In this document: one piece after another, positions 7,175-14,262 of the stretch
How the letters are laid out: every line of letters starts with the position of its first letter
How positions within the stretch are numbered: position 1 is the stretch's first letter
Origin: a virus
Reading direction: 5' to 3' (one strand)
DNA: 25,617 nt
Virus record (IMG/VR): IMGVR_UViG_3300005602_000011
Span: 1 to 25,617 of that record
The notes under the pieces: generated by a model
What the model saw: only the letters and a program-made list of their open reading frames with translations
The model's database searches: none
What the model was told of the DNA's origin: nothing
Translations under genes and position numbers: made by a program

Positions 7175-7202
7175 AAAAGCCCCGGATTTTTCTTCCGGGG
7201 CT
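7173..7202 (-). terminator. Rho-independent terminator after the capsid gene
   Basis: A nine-base-pair stem (AGCCCCGGA with TCCGGGGCT, 7178-7186 and 7194-7202) with a seven-base loop is followed on the minus strand by TTTTTT (complement of 7173-7178). It lies about 20 bases beyond the capsid gene stop at 7224. It should end or attenuate the head transcript before the tail genes, so tail genes probably need readthrough or their own promoter. Confidence 0.85.
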
Positions 7203-7223
7203 CGCAAAGCGTGACCTTTTATG

Positions 7224-8576
7224 CTAATCCAACACCTGGGTCAAACCGGCGATGCCGATTTCTGGGCGCACGGGCTTCGCGGCTGCTTGTATTTGCATTT
7301 TATAGTAGCCGTTCGTCCCGTCCGGGTTATTGACGTTATCTCTAATGTTATACCAGGCGAGTTCACCGACATAATTTATCGGGTTGAACCCAGCCATTCC
7401 GTAGTTGGTGATGCCAATGGGGCGCACGCGCGCTTCCCAGACATCGTTCGGGAAGATGTAGAACACCTCATAGACCGCCAGACCACCGGCAGCGCCGTAC
7501 TTTGAAAGCGATTTGTAGGCCGGATTCGGGATGTTCTTCGTGCCCTTGGATGCCGCGACGTTGATCGTCGGGTAGATTTTCGTGACGCCATCGGCGGCGT
7601 AGCGGATCGGGTACAAGTCCATGTTTGGGATAAACCCGTTTATGGAGGTGTTGATGCCGCGAGCGGTGAAGTTCTGGAAGGCATCGCCCCAGTTGACGGT
7701 ATCACGAACCTGCGTGTCGTCCTGCCAGAGATGCTTCTTGAGTCCGGGGCCGCAGATCAGCGACAGGAGAGGCTGACCCTCCGAGTAGCCAACGGCGTTT
7801 ACCTCGGCACCGAGCTGCATGAGCTGGTCGTAGAGAGGAGCAAGCTGGTTCCAGCTCAGAACTTGGGTCGGAAGATTTCCGGCGAGCCCGCTGAAATTCT
7901 GATTACTGTCGTTGGAGCTAAAGATCGCGTCGCCCGTGAGCGTGGAAATCTTGGTGCCGCTGGCTCCAATGGACTTGATGCGATACCAATCCGACCAGAC
8001 GACCGTGATATATTGCATCAGATTCTTCTGGAGGTTCGCCACCATCTGTTCGGCCTGCCAGTCGAACTGAAGGTCAGTCAAACAGATCGAACGGCTCGTC
8101 CAGGAGTTGGCTTCGAGCTGATAATTGCGGCTGATTGAACCGTCGTCAATTTCAGTCGGAGTGTTGGAGCACGAAGAATTTGTGCCGTCAGATATAGCAA
8201 GGTTGTTCCATCCGCTTCCAGCATCGTCAGGATATAGCGTGGGCATGGCGCTCGTGGTCGTTACCACCATCGGAACGAGGCCGTCCATCGGCGTAAACTC
8301 CGCACGCGGGATGATCGAGATAAATGGATTTACACGCCAAATCCAGTTATAGATGGGCTCGACGAATTGGTTAACGGCCTGCTCGAAAAAGTTGTTTAGG
8401 GCCGGGATATTAGGGCCGGCGCGGGCCTCGCCAGGAACGGGCACCTGGGCCATGGTTGCGCAGAGAAACAGCGCGATGGCGGCTGGAGCCCAGCCGGACA
8501 GAAAGAAGAGGGAAACGCAAAGTAGGCAGCTTAGGAGCGCGAACTTTCGGTGAATGAATTGAAAGATTGATTTCAT
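7224..8576 (-). CDS. Probable major capsid protein, 450 aa
   Basis: The assignment rests mainly on position: it follows portal and scaffold-type genes in the normal head-gene order, has capsid-like length and is followed by a strong terminator. The body is an alpha/beta protein with a helix FEQAVNQFVEPIYNWIW near the start and a C-terminal strand region containing EVFYIFPNDVWEARVRPIGI, plausible for an HK97 fold but without a diagnostic motif. The first 45 residues from this ATG are oddly hydrophobic (FALLSCLLCVSLFFLSGW, then a second hydrophobic run), like a signal or anchor. Alternative starts are a GTG at 8612 (462 aa) and an ATG at 8453 (409 aa, MAQVPVPGEARAG). The last would give a normal capsid N-terminus. 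None has a good ribosome-binding site. Confidence 0.7.
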   Translation of the reverse strand: MKSIFQFIHRKFALLSCLLCVSLFFLSGWAPAAIALFLCATMAQVPVPGEARAGPNIPALNNFFEQAVNQFVEPIYNWIWRVNPFISIIPRAEFTPMDGLVPMVVTTTSAMPTLYPDDAGSGWNNLAISDGTNSSCSNTPTEIDDGSISRNYQLEANSWTSRSICLTDLQFDWQAEQMVANLQKNLMQYITVVWSDWYRIKSIGASGTKISTLTGDAIFSSNDSNQNFSGLAGNLPTQVLSWNQLAPLYDQLMQLGAEVNAVGYSEGQPLLSLICGPGLKKHLWQDDTQVRDTVNWGDAFQNFTARGINTSINGFIPNMDLYPIRYAADGVTKIYPTINVAASKGTKNIPNPAYKSLSKYGAAGGLAVYEVFYIFPNDVWEARVRPIGITNYGMAGFNPINYVGELAWYNIRDNVNNPDGTNGYYKMQIQAAAKPVRPEIGIAGLTQVLD

Positions 8577-8705
8577 GGGAAGGCTGACACTGACAGTTGA
8601 TGATCGACGCACGCGCGTAGGCGCATTGTTGCGTTCCAGATCGCGGGCCAGCCCGATCTATCCCTAACCAAGCCCATTCCGCTACGAGGTGCCCAAAACC
8701 CCGCA

Positions 8706-8765
8706 ATTTGTAGGACAGCCCACAAATGGTAGGTAGCACCCTACCTGTCAAGGATTCCTTGACAG
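8706..8765. promoter_or_regulatory. Three abutting inverted repeats ahead of the capsid gene
   Basis: Three dyads follow one another without gaps. ATTTGT pairs with ACAAAT (8706-8711 and 8722-8727). GGTAGG pairs with CCTACC (8728-8733 and 8740-8745). The 21-base near-palindrome CTGTCAAGGATTCCTTGACAG (8745-8765) has ten-base arms around one central base. The array starts two bases past the scaffold stop, inside the 190-base scaffold-capsid gap. In RNA it would form three hairpins; as DNA the last dyad contains TTGACA on both strands. No T-run follows, so it is not a standard terminator. It may control or stabilise capsid mRNA. Confidence 0.5.
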
Positions 8766-8766
8766 C

Positions 8767-10125
8767 TCAGCGTCCAGCTAGTTTCGCGCGCCCAGGAAAA
8801 GCCTGATCGAGTAGTGAAGGCTTTTTCTCTTCCCATGTGCCTTCAGTCTTCGTGCTCGGCGCAGACGGCGCAGTAAAGCTTCCGGTGCCCTTGGCGGCCT
8901 TTATCGCAGCAAGTTCACCTTCAGCCTTGGCAAGCTTCGCCTGAAGGGCCGCCACACCTTTTTGGAAGAGCGGTTGACGGACTGCCACATGCTGTTCGAA
9001 TAGCGCGGCTTTAAGGGCCATATCAGCCGCAGATTTTGGCGTGAGTCGGCCAAAGGCATTCGCCTCGGCGCGGGCACGCACTTTGACCAGTTCAGCGTTG
9101 GCCCTCTCAATCACCTTTCGGTCTTCCGCCGAGGTTCCATCCGGAATGTCGAATGGCTTCATTAGATTATCCACGTCGAGCGCCGCGTAGGTTTCCTCAA
9201 AAGCTTGCTTGTTTTGGGCGGCATATTTTGCCTCAAGGCCGGCCTTCAGTTCACCAGCCGTGGCAAGCGCCGCGCGTTCCTCGCCGCCGATCTTGTAGGC
9301 CGTGCGCAGCCCATTGATGACGATATTGGCGTCAACGACATTCATGTCCTTCGTCAGCTCTGCGACCTTTGCCGTAAAATCTTTCTGAGGAAGGCCGAGG
9401 ATTTCCTTGAGGTCGGTCTGCTCTTTTCCGGTGTAGTTTAGCACCTCCTTGGCTTCGGTCAGCGCCGCCTCCTTAGGCTTCGTGAACTGATCCCGGTATT
9501 CGGGCGTACTCGGAAGGTCGATAATAGCCATGCGCTCCTTCATCGCCTTATAGTCGGCCTTGAGCTTTTCGACTTCGCCCGTCTCCACCGGAGTGGCTTT
9601 TTTCAGAGTTTCAAGATGCGCCTCCGCATCAGCCAGTTTTTGCTCAGCGGCCTTCAGGTCGGAATTCGCTTTTGTTTTGAGCGCCTTCCATCCTTTTTCC
9701 CCTTCTTTTGAAAGCCCATCGGGAGGCCCAATGTCAGAAAAACGGTCAACCTCTTCCGGAGATGGCGAAGGCTCCGGCTCTTTGGCCGGCGGAACTTCTG
9801 CCTTCGGTGGTTCTGAAGCAGGCTCTTTTTTATCCGGTTCTGCGGATGCAGGTGGAATAATCGCTGCCGGATCGGCCTTTGGCGGCTGCACTAAATCCTG
9901 CGGAGGGTTGGCCCCAGCATCGTAAATCTTGCGAAGCCCTTCCTTTAGCACAGCAGGCACGACTTCCATCGACTTCGGCGCTTTGCTGATGTCAGGAATG
10001 TCGGAGGACGTTGGCCGGCGCGTGGTCGGAGCCTTGACGTTGGCGGGTGGCGTCGGGCGCGGCTGGGCCGTTGGATTGATAGGCGCGGCGGGACGGGTGG
10101 GTGCAACTGGCGCTTCAGTGCTCAT
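8767..10125 (-). CDS. Probable head scaffolding protein, 452 aa
   Basis: The N-terminal third (residues 1 to about 135) is low complexity and rich in Pro, Ala, Glu and Lys. From about 140 to 205 there is a strong coiled coil (LKTKANSDLKAAEQKLADAE), with a second helical region at about 320-425 (VAALQAKLAKAEGELAAIKA). The tail is short and basic and ends in FPGRAKLAGR. Highly charged helical proteins placed directly before the capsid gene are typically scaffolds that guide shell assembly and are then removed; the basic tail would be the usual capsid-binding end. No protease motif is seen. The ATG overlaps the stop of the 125-aa gene upstream (ATGA at 10122-10125), giving a co-translated head unit. 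Sequence alone cannot exclude another internal head protein. Confidence 0.75.
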   Translation of the reverse strand: MSTEAPVAPTRPAAPINPTAQPRPTPPANVKAPTTRRPTSSDIPDISKAPKSMEVVPAVLKEGLRKIYDAGANPPQDLVQPPKADPAAIIPPASAEPDKKEPASEPPKAEVPPAKEPEPSPSPEEVDRFSDIGPPDGLSKEGEKGWKALKTKANSDLKAAEQKLADAEAHLETLKKATPVETGEVEKLKADYKAMKERMAIIDLPSTPEYRDQFTKPKEAALTEAKEVLNYTGKEQTDLKEILGLPQKDFTAKVAELTKDMNVVDANIVINGLRTAYKIGGEERAALATAGELKAGLEAKYAAQNKQAFEETYAALDVDNLMKPFDIPDGTSAEDRKVIERANAELVKVRARAEANAFGRLTPKSAADMALKAALFEQHVAVRQPLFQKGVAALQAKLAKAEGELAAIKAAKGTGSFTAPSAPSTKTEGTWEEKKPSLLDQAFPGRAKLAGR

Positions 10126-10499
10126 TTGGTTTTCTCCTCTTCGGGTTTCGTGTAGTCGATCCGACCGGCGTCGGGATAAGTTTCAGGTATCGCTTTTTTC
10201 TTTTGGACAGGCGGCATGACCTGCTTAACCAGCGCCACTTCGAACATTTGCCAACCCTGCTTTTTATGAAGCTGGTTGTTCCCGATTTGAAGGCCAAGCG
10301 CGGTGTTTAAGCCTTCCGGAAAATTCGTTGGCTGCTCGCAGCGCGCGTTATTCAGCACCTTTTCCCAAAGTGGGCTATTAAAAAAATCCCTAAGTGCCTC
10401 GCGCTCTTCGAGCGATAAATCCCGGTATTTGGGAATATTTACGGTTTCGTTTGTCAGGTGGGGGGCCAGCTCCACGTTCAGCCCTTTAGCTTTTGCCAT
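10122..10499 (-). CDS. Small head-module protein, 125 aa
   Basis: The protein is soluble, with a helical middle (LSLEEREALRDFFNSPLWEK) and a basic Lys/Pro-rich end (KPEEEKTK). It lies three bases downstream of the portal stop and overlaps the scaffold start by four bases, so the three genes are coupled. A short gene between portal and scaffold often encodes a head assembly or decoration-related factor, but no family is recognised here and no enzymatic motif is present. The ATG is the first in frame and begins MAKAKGLNVELAP. Confidence 0.65.
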   Translation of the reverse strand: MAKAKGLNVELAPHLTNETVNIPKYRDLSLEEREALRDFFNSPLWEKVLNNARCEQPTNFPEGLNTALGLQIGNNQLHKKQGWQMFEVALVKQVMPPVQKKKAIPETYPDAGRIDYTKPEEEKTK

Positions 10500-10502
10500 A
10501 AA

Positions 10503-12797
10503 TTATTGTGCCATCGCTGGCGCAGGAGATGGGGTAGCCTGCACACCGTTGGACGGCAAGCCAAATTGCTGAAGGAGTGCCGCCTTGGCGGCAGGGGGCA
10601 TGTCTTTGAAGTTAACGGAAATGGATTCGGTTGGGGGCTTCCCGTTGGCTCCAGGTGCAGCCCCGTTTGAAGGCTGCGCGTCCGAGGGCTGCGCTCCACC
10701 ACCAGAAATCGGAGTCTGCCCTGGGTTTTGTTTCTGAGATTGCATCCTTGTAAGGATTCCCCTCGCGACGCTCTGAACCTGACGGAAGACGGGCGTAATC
10801 TGCTGAAGCTGTTGTTTCTGAGTTTCGTCCTGTGAGAGAAATTGCATGTGCTGGCCGGAATGCTCGATGCCGAGCGTGAGCGCACTCGTGGCCTCGGGGG
10901 AGATCGTCTGCGTTTTCTGGAACGCTTGGATGATTCCCGCCAGCGGCTTGAGATGTTCCTGCAAGTGCTCGAAATGTGCGTCCTCTGGGGCCACGGGCAA
11001 ATCCAGACCTTGGCCGAACATGGAGTTTTCAACCATGGCCTTCCATCGTTGCTCGGGCTCGGAGCCCTGTCCTTGTGGAAGAAACGCCTGATTCATTGCG
11101 TTTGCCCCGTAAGTATAGGCAACGTAATTCTCGCGGAACCATTGCGCGTTGACTCCGGGCTGCATGGCAAATCCAGCAAGGTCTTCCTTGAACTTCTGAG
11201 CCATGAGTATTGGGTTTGCCATGCCAGAGTTGGCCCCGGTCTTAACCAATAACTCGGAATCGTGGATTACGTTGTCGGGCACTCCTCGATCCTGAAGTCG
11301 CTTCACAAAACGCTTGGCGTCCTTGTCTTTGTTTCCCTTTAGCCGAAGTCGGCGAATCTGCTCGGTGTAAATGTTTATTCCGACTTGGGCTAGAAATACG
11401 GCGGCTTGGGCAACGTTGAGCTGTCCTTGCATTTGGGAAAGAATCTTGGCCTGGGTTGCAGTATCGCTATTTTCGATCTGTTGTTGCTGCTGGTTGTAAA
11501 GCGCATTGTTCTGGTCGCGATTGGCCGTCAGCATCTCCAATACTTTTCCTGCCGGATCGAGCTGTGGATAAACCGTGAGCTGAGTCATTCCGCCAGGGAA
11601 GACGTTACACCATCCGTAGTTTTCGACCGGAGGTGTTTCTTCAGGAATGTTATCCGTACCGTATTGGAAATTGATTGCGGCTGCCACCGATGCACCGTCA
11701 ACCATCCGGCACTTCAGCCGATTGATGAGCGACGAAAAGAAAAAGTTTTTGATTCCGAATCCCTTAATCGAGTGAATCATCCCGTCTGTGCCAGTGTCAT
11801 ACCAAATAATGCCTAGCAGATGTTCCCATTCCTCGACCGATTTATCGTCTACAAAAAGAAATTCCTCGACCCCGACGTTTTGGGTGAAGACGTAACACCC
11901 GATCTTGCCTTTCTCGTCCGGGTTCTCGGGAAAGTTTCTCACAAACAGCCAGACGCAGCTTAACGGCTGGAAGGGCGTCGTGATAACAATGTCATTGTTA
12001 ACTAGCAAATCTTGGAAGCGCGTGTAATCTCGGTAATCTGGAAATTGTCCCGATCCCTGTTGCCCCATCGAAACGATAGCCGACTTGATTCCATTTATGT
12101 TCCAGCCGGCGTCCTCCGAAGTCTTGGATGTTTTTTGATCCCGGATTTTACCGTAAAGTTCGGATGCCCCAACATCGCGCACAAAAGCGAGCACTTCCCA
12201 CGACTCGGGATTCATCTGTGTGTTCTTAGGCCAGTAGAGCCGCTGCACATTGATCGACTTATAGCGTGGCGAGTCCTCGGTGTCGAACTGGGCTCCTCCT
12301 GGGCCAAGATCGACGAAATTGTTCACGAGTTTCATGAACTCGTCTTTGTACCCAGGCCAGTTTTCGTGGAACCAGTCAAACGCCTCTGAAAATGCGTTTT
12401 CCCATTTTCCGCAATGAGGGGAAGTCTCCGCGATCTTGAAAACAGCCCGATGGGGAACATCGTTGATGAGTTGCCAGTAGGGCGTGACCACGCGATCCCG
12501 CGCGGCCTTGGCGTCACCAAAATTGACGTTTGTAAGCCCAGCCATCCCCTGCGCCTCCATGTCTTCCGGAGCGAACGGACGACCGCCCTCAAGTTGGTTG
12601 CGTGTCTGCGAAATCGTGTTCGACCGTGCGATGTTATCGACCAGCATCCGGTTGAAAATCGTCCTCGCGCCCTCGACATCCTTGACGCGCCGATAAGCTA
12701 CAACGCGATCCCAGTCGGTTTCTGACGCCGTCTTAACCGGAACCTTCGCCGAAGGCTTTTTGGGCGGAGGTGCCCTGCCTTTGTTTTTGTCGGCCAC
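10503..12797 (-). CDS. Portal protein (podovirus-type length), 764 aa
   Basis: This is the largest complete gene and lies between the terminase side and the scaffold/capsid genes, where a portal is expected. A twelve-subunit portal forms the DNA entry ring and connector. The first 30 residues are basic and Pro-rich. The middle is rich in aromatic residues typical of portal wings and stems (YWQLINDV, WENAFSEAFDWFHENWPGYK), with a turn-rich region up to about residue 420. A Gln-rich helix (NNALYNQQQQQIENSDTATQ) precedes a long helical C-terminal part, ending in a low-complexity Gln/Pro/Gly/Ser tail. The start is GTG, six bases past the previous stop, directly behind a hairpin (12798-12813) that contains the G-rich ribosome-binding sequence. 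Identification rests on size, composition and gene order. Confidence 0.75.
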   Translation of the reverse strand: MADKNKGRAPPPKKPSAKVPVKTASETDWDRVVAYRRVKDVEGARTIFNRMLVDNIARSNTISQTRNQLEGGRPFAPEDMEAQGMAGLTNVNFGDAKAARDRVVTPYWQLINDVPHRAVFKIAETSPHCGKWENAFSEAFDWFHENWPGYKDEFMKLVNNFVDLGPGGAQFDTEDSPRYKSINVQRLYWPKNTQMNPESWEVLAFVRDVGASELYGKIRDQKTSKTSEDAGWNINGIKSAIVSMGQQGSGQFPDYRDYTRFQDLLVNNDIVITTPFQPLSCVWLFVRNFPENPDEKGKIGCYVFTQNVGVEEFLFVDDKSVEEWEHLLGIIWYDTGTDGMIHSIKGFGIKNFFFSSLINRLKCRMVDGASVAAAINFQYGTDNIPEETPPVENYGWCNVFPGGMTQLTVYPQLDPAGKVLEMLTANRDQNNALYNQQQQQIENSDTATQAKILSQMQGQLNVAQAAVFLAQVGINIYTEQIRRLRLKGNKDKDAKRFVKRLQDRGVPDNVIHDSELLVKTGANSGMANPILMAQKFKEDLAGFAMQPGVNAQWFRENYVAYTYGANAMNQAFLPQGQGSEPEQRWKAMVENSMFGQGLDLPVAPEDAHFEHLQEHLKPLAGIIQAFQKTQTISPEATSALTLGIEHSGQHMQFLSQDETQKQQLQQITPVFRQVQSVARGILTRMQSQKQNPGQTPISGGGAQPSDAQPSNGAAPGANGKPPTESISVNFKDMPPAAKAALLQQFGLPSNGVQATPSPAPAMAQ

Positions 12798-12813
12798 GGG
12801 GGATTATTCCCCC
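12798..12813. promoter_or_regulatory. Hairpin over the portal ribosome-binding region
   Basis: On the minus strand GGGGGAATAATCCCCC forms a six-base-pair stem with a four-base loop directly before the portal GTG (12795-12797). The stop of the upstream small gene (12804-12806) lies in its loop, and the only purine-rich ribosome-binding candidate is its 5' arm. Ribosomes finishing the upstream gene would open it, so portal translation may be coupled to that gene. Confidence 0.4.
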
Positions 12814-13049
12814 CATTGGCCGGGCGGGCAACGGCAAATTGTCTTCTTGGTCTTTGCCATCGGAGTGACAGCCGAAGTCGGCGAAGAATCTTTACCATTC
12901 GACTCCGTGCTTCCAGTGATGACCGCCTGCTTGCGCGTCTTTGGGCTTACGCGGTCGCCTTTCATTGGGGCGAATGGCGTGTAACCCTTAGCGTAGGTGA
13001 CTGGACTTGGAGTGGACTTGGGGCGCGCTTCGCGAGGAGAGAGTGGCAT
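12804..13049 (-). CDS. Small basic hypothetical protein, 81 aa
   Basis: The protein is rich in Pro, Ser, Thr, Lys and Arg and looks largely unstructured. Its last part contains KKTICRCPPGQWGE with two close cysteines. The ATG is four bases downstream of the stop of the 96-aa gene, and its own stop lies in the hairpin that precedes the portal GTG. It may serve as a small virion or assembly peptide and as a translational lead for the portal. No family recognised. Confidence 0.5.
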   Translation of the reverse strand: MPLSPREARPKSTPSPVTYAKGYTPFAPMKGDRVSPKTRKQAVITGSTESNGKDSSPTSAVTPMAKTKKTICRCPPGQWGE

Positions 13050-13053
13050 GAGA

Positions 13054-13344
13054 TTATTTATTGAACCCGAGGTTTAGGCCTGACTGTGGCGTAGCCGCCG
13101 CTCCTTGGCTATGGAAAGCGTTTGTCGTCTTCATTGGGGCCGGCCCTGAGACGACATCATATTTTTCAGGGCGCATGTGCGATGCGGCAGAGGGGCCATT
13201 GTCGGCGGGAGTTCCCATCGGGCGAAGCGCATTGGGTATGCCCGAATACTTGACGCTCTTGGAAAACGAACCCTTTGGCCCATTTGGGTTCTGATCCTGC
13301 GGGATAAATTCCCGGCCTGCGGAGCCTCTTGGACGAAATGCCAT
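13054..13344 (-). CDS. Small Pro/Gly-rich protein ending in PQSGLNLGFNK, 96 aa
   Basis: The sequence is rich in Gly, Pro, Ser and Asn (GREFIPQDQNPNGPKGSFSK) and lacks hydrophobic core segments, so it is probably extended or disordered. It ends with TPQSGLNLGFNK. The core GLNLGF with a preceding PQ is shared with the 70-aa protein at 6137-6349 near the tail genes. A motif shared by two small late proteins hints at a common binding partner in the particle. The ATG is 17 bases downstream of the Cys-rich gene stop. Function unknown. Confidence 0.55.
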   Translation of the reverse strand: MAFRPRGSAGREFIPQDQNPNGPKGSFSKSVKYSGIPNALRPMGTPADNGPSAASHMRPEKYDVVSGPAPMKTTNAFHSQGAAATPQSGLNLGFNK

Positions 13345-13361
13345 AACCGCTTGTGGTCAAT

Positions 13362-13985
13362 TCACAGTTTGTTGGCAAGAATTTTCCTCTGCCAGCAAAA
13401 TGTAGGGTAAGTGATGTTGCGGCCAAAATCTGAGGCCACGATAACCGAATCTGGCAGGTTTACTTTGCTCTGAAGGTCGCAGCCACACATGCCACAAACC
13501 CGAAGACCTTCCAAGCGGCGCGAGGAGGGAACGGTTGAGTTTATGATTTTGGTCATCGCACAGTTGAAGCAGCCATGACCTGAATCGGTGTTTAATGGAC
13601 ATTCACGGCAGATAGCCGCCCTTTGTTCAGCTACCTCTATTGGCACGATCTCTCCTCCAGTCTTAATCCATTCCCATGCGGCCCGGCTGAATGCCATGAT
13701 TTTACTGACACTCGAAACATTACTGTCGGCAGGCACCGGAGCCCAGGTGTCATCCGGGCCTTCTCTGATGCAGTGAGTCTCGCCGAGCCGCGCGCAAATC
13801 TGCCGCTCAACCTCAAGTTGGATAGTGGCATCGTCCTGAGGAAGCAATCCCTTGTGCTGCCGGTGCTCCTTAACTTTTTTCACCAGTTCGCCCAGTGACT
13901 TGCCATCAAGGATTAGCGACGTTTCCTTTTGATGAAACGTGAAACCACGAGGAGGACTCTCGTTCTTATGCCTCAGAAGAGCCAT
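13362..13985 (-). CDS. Cys-rich putative zinc-binding phage protein, 207 aa
   Basis: The frame is open further upstream to 14138, but the ATG at 13985 is preferred because it lies four bases after the stop of the neighbouring 89-aa gene and avoids a long overlap. Residues about 1-75 form a helical domain (SLGELVKKVKEHRQHKGLLP, then a helix ending VERQICARLG). The C-terminal part has CRECP (126-130), CFNC (139-142) and CGMCGC (164-169), with a further Cys197 in FCWQRKIL. The pattern points to one or two bound zinc ions, as in small phage proteins with a CGxCGC motif. It lies between terminase and portal, where head-packaging accessory proteins are found. Its biochemical role is not known. Confidence 0.65.
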   Translation of the reverse strand: MALLRHKNESPPRGFTFHQKETSLILDGKSLGELVKKVKEHRQHKGLLPQDDATIQLEVERQICARLGETHCIREGPDDTWAPVPADSNVSSVSKIMAFSRAAWEWIKTGGEIVPIEVAEQRAAICRECPLNTDSGHGCFNCAMTKIINSTVPSSRRLEGLRVCGMCGCDLQSKVNLPDSVIVASDFGRNITYPTFCWQRKILANKL

Positions 13986-13989
13986 GTTT

Positions 13990-14259
13990 TTACTTGTTAG
14001 ATTGTCCCGGCCCGTAATATGGCTGTTTATCCCAACGAAGAAGCCGCATCGCCAGCCTCCATCTCCAGCTTGGAAGGGTTGGATCGACGCATAAAAGTCG
14101 CTTCCCGCACTGATGCCACTGCCATGAACTCGCCACAATGACGTGGCCGCCGCAATTAATTCCTATGCCGTTTTCCTGTGTGACGTGAATCGAGGGAGAA
14201 TAAAAATCCCCCGGCCTTAATCTCCATATCTCCCTGTCCGTATTTTCGCATGTATCCAT
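13990..14259 (-). CDS. Small conserved-looking phage protein, 89 aa
   Basis: The core YSPSIHVTQENGIGINCGG followed by HVIVASSWQWHQC suggests a compact beta fold, with alternating hydrophobic residues and conserved-looking glycines. The C-terminal third is Arg, Trp and Pro rich. The core resembles short proteins I associate with phage packaging regions, but I cannot name the family. The ATG is three bases beyond the terminase stop, and the stop is four bases from the next ATG, so it is co-expressed with terminase and the Cys-rich protein. Confidence 0.6.
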   Translation of the reverse strand: MDTCENTDREIWRLRPGDFYSPSIHVTQENGIGINCGGHVIVASSWQWHQCGKRLLCVDPTLPSWRWRLAMRLLRWDKQPYYGPGQSNK

Positions 14260-14262
14260 AAA

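Noticed and set aside
13986-14138. Longer start for the Cys-rich protein
   Set aside because: It would overlap almost all of the second half of the 89-aa gene; the ATG at 13985 gives a clean four-base spacing.
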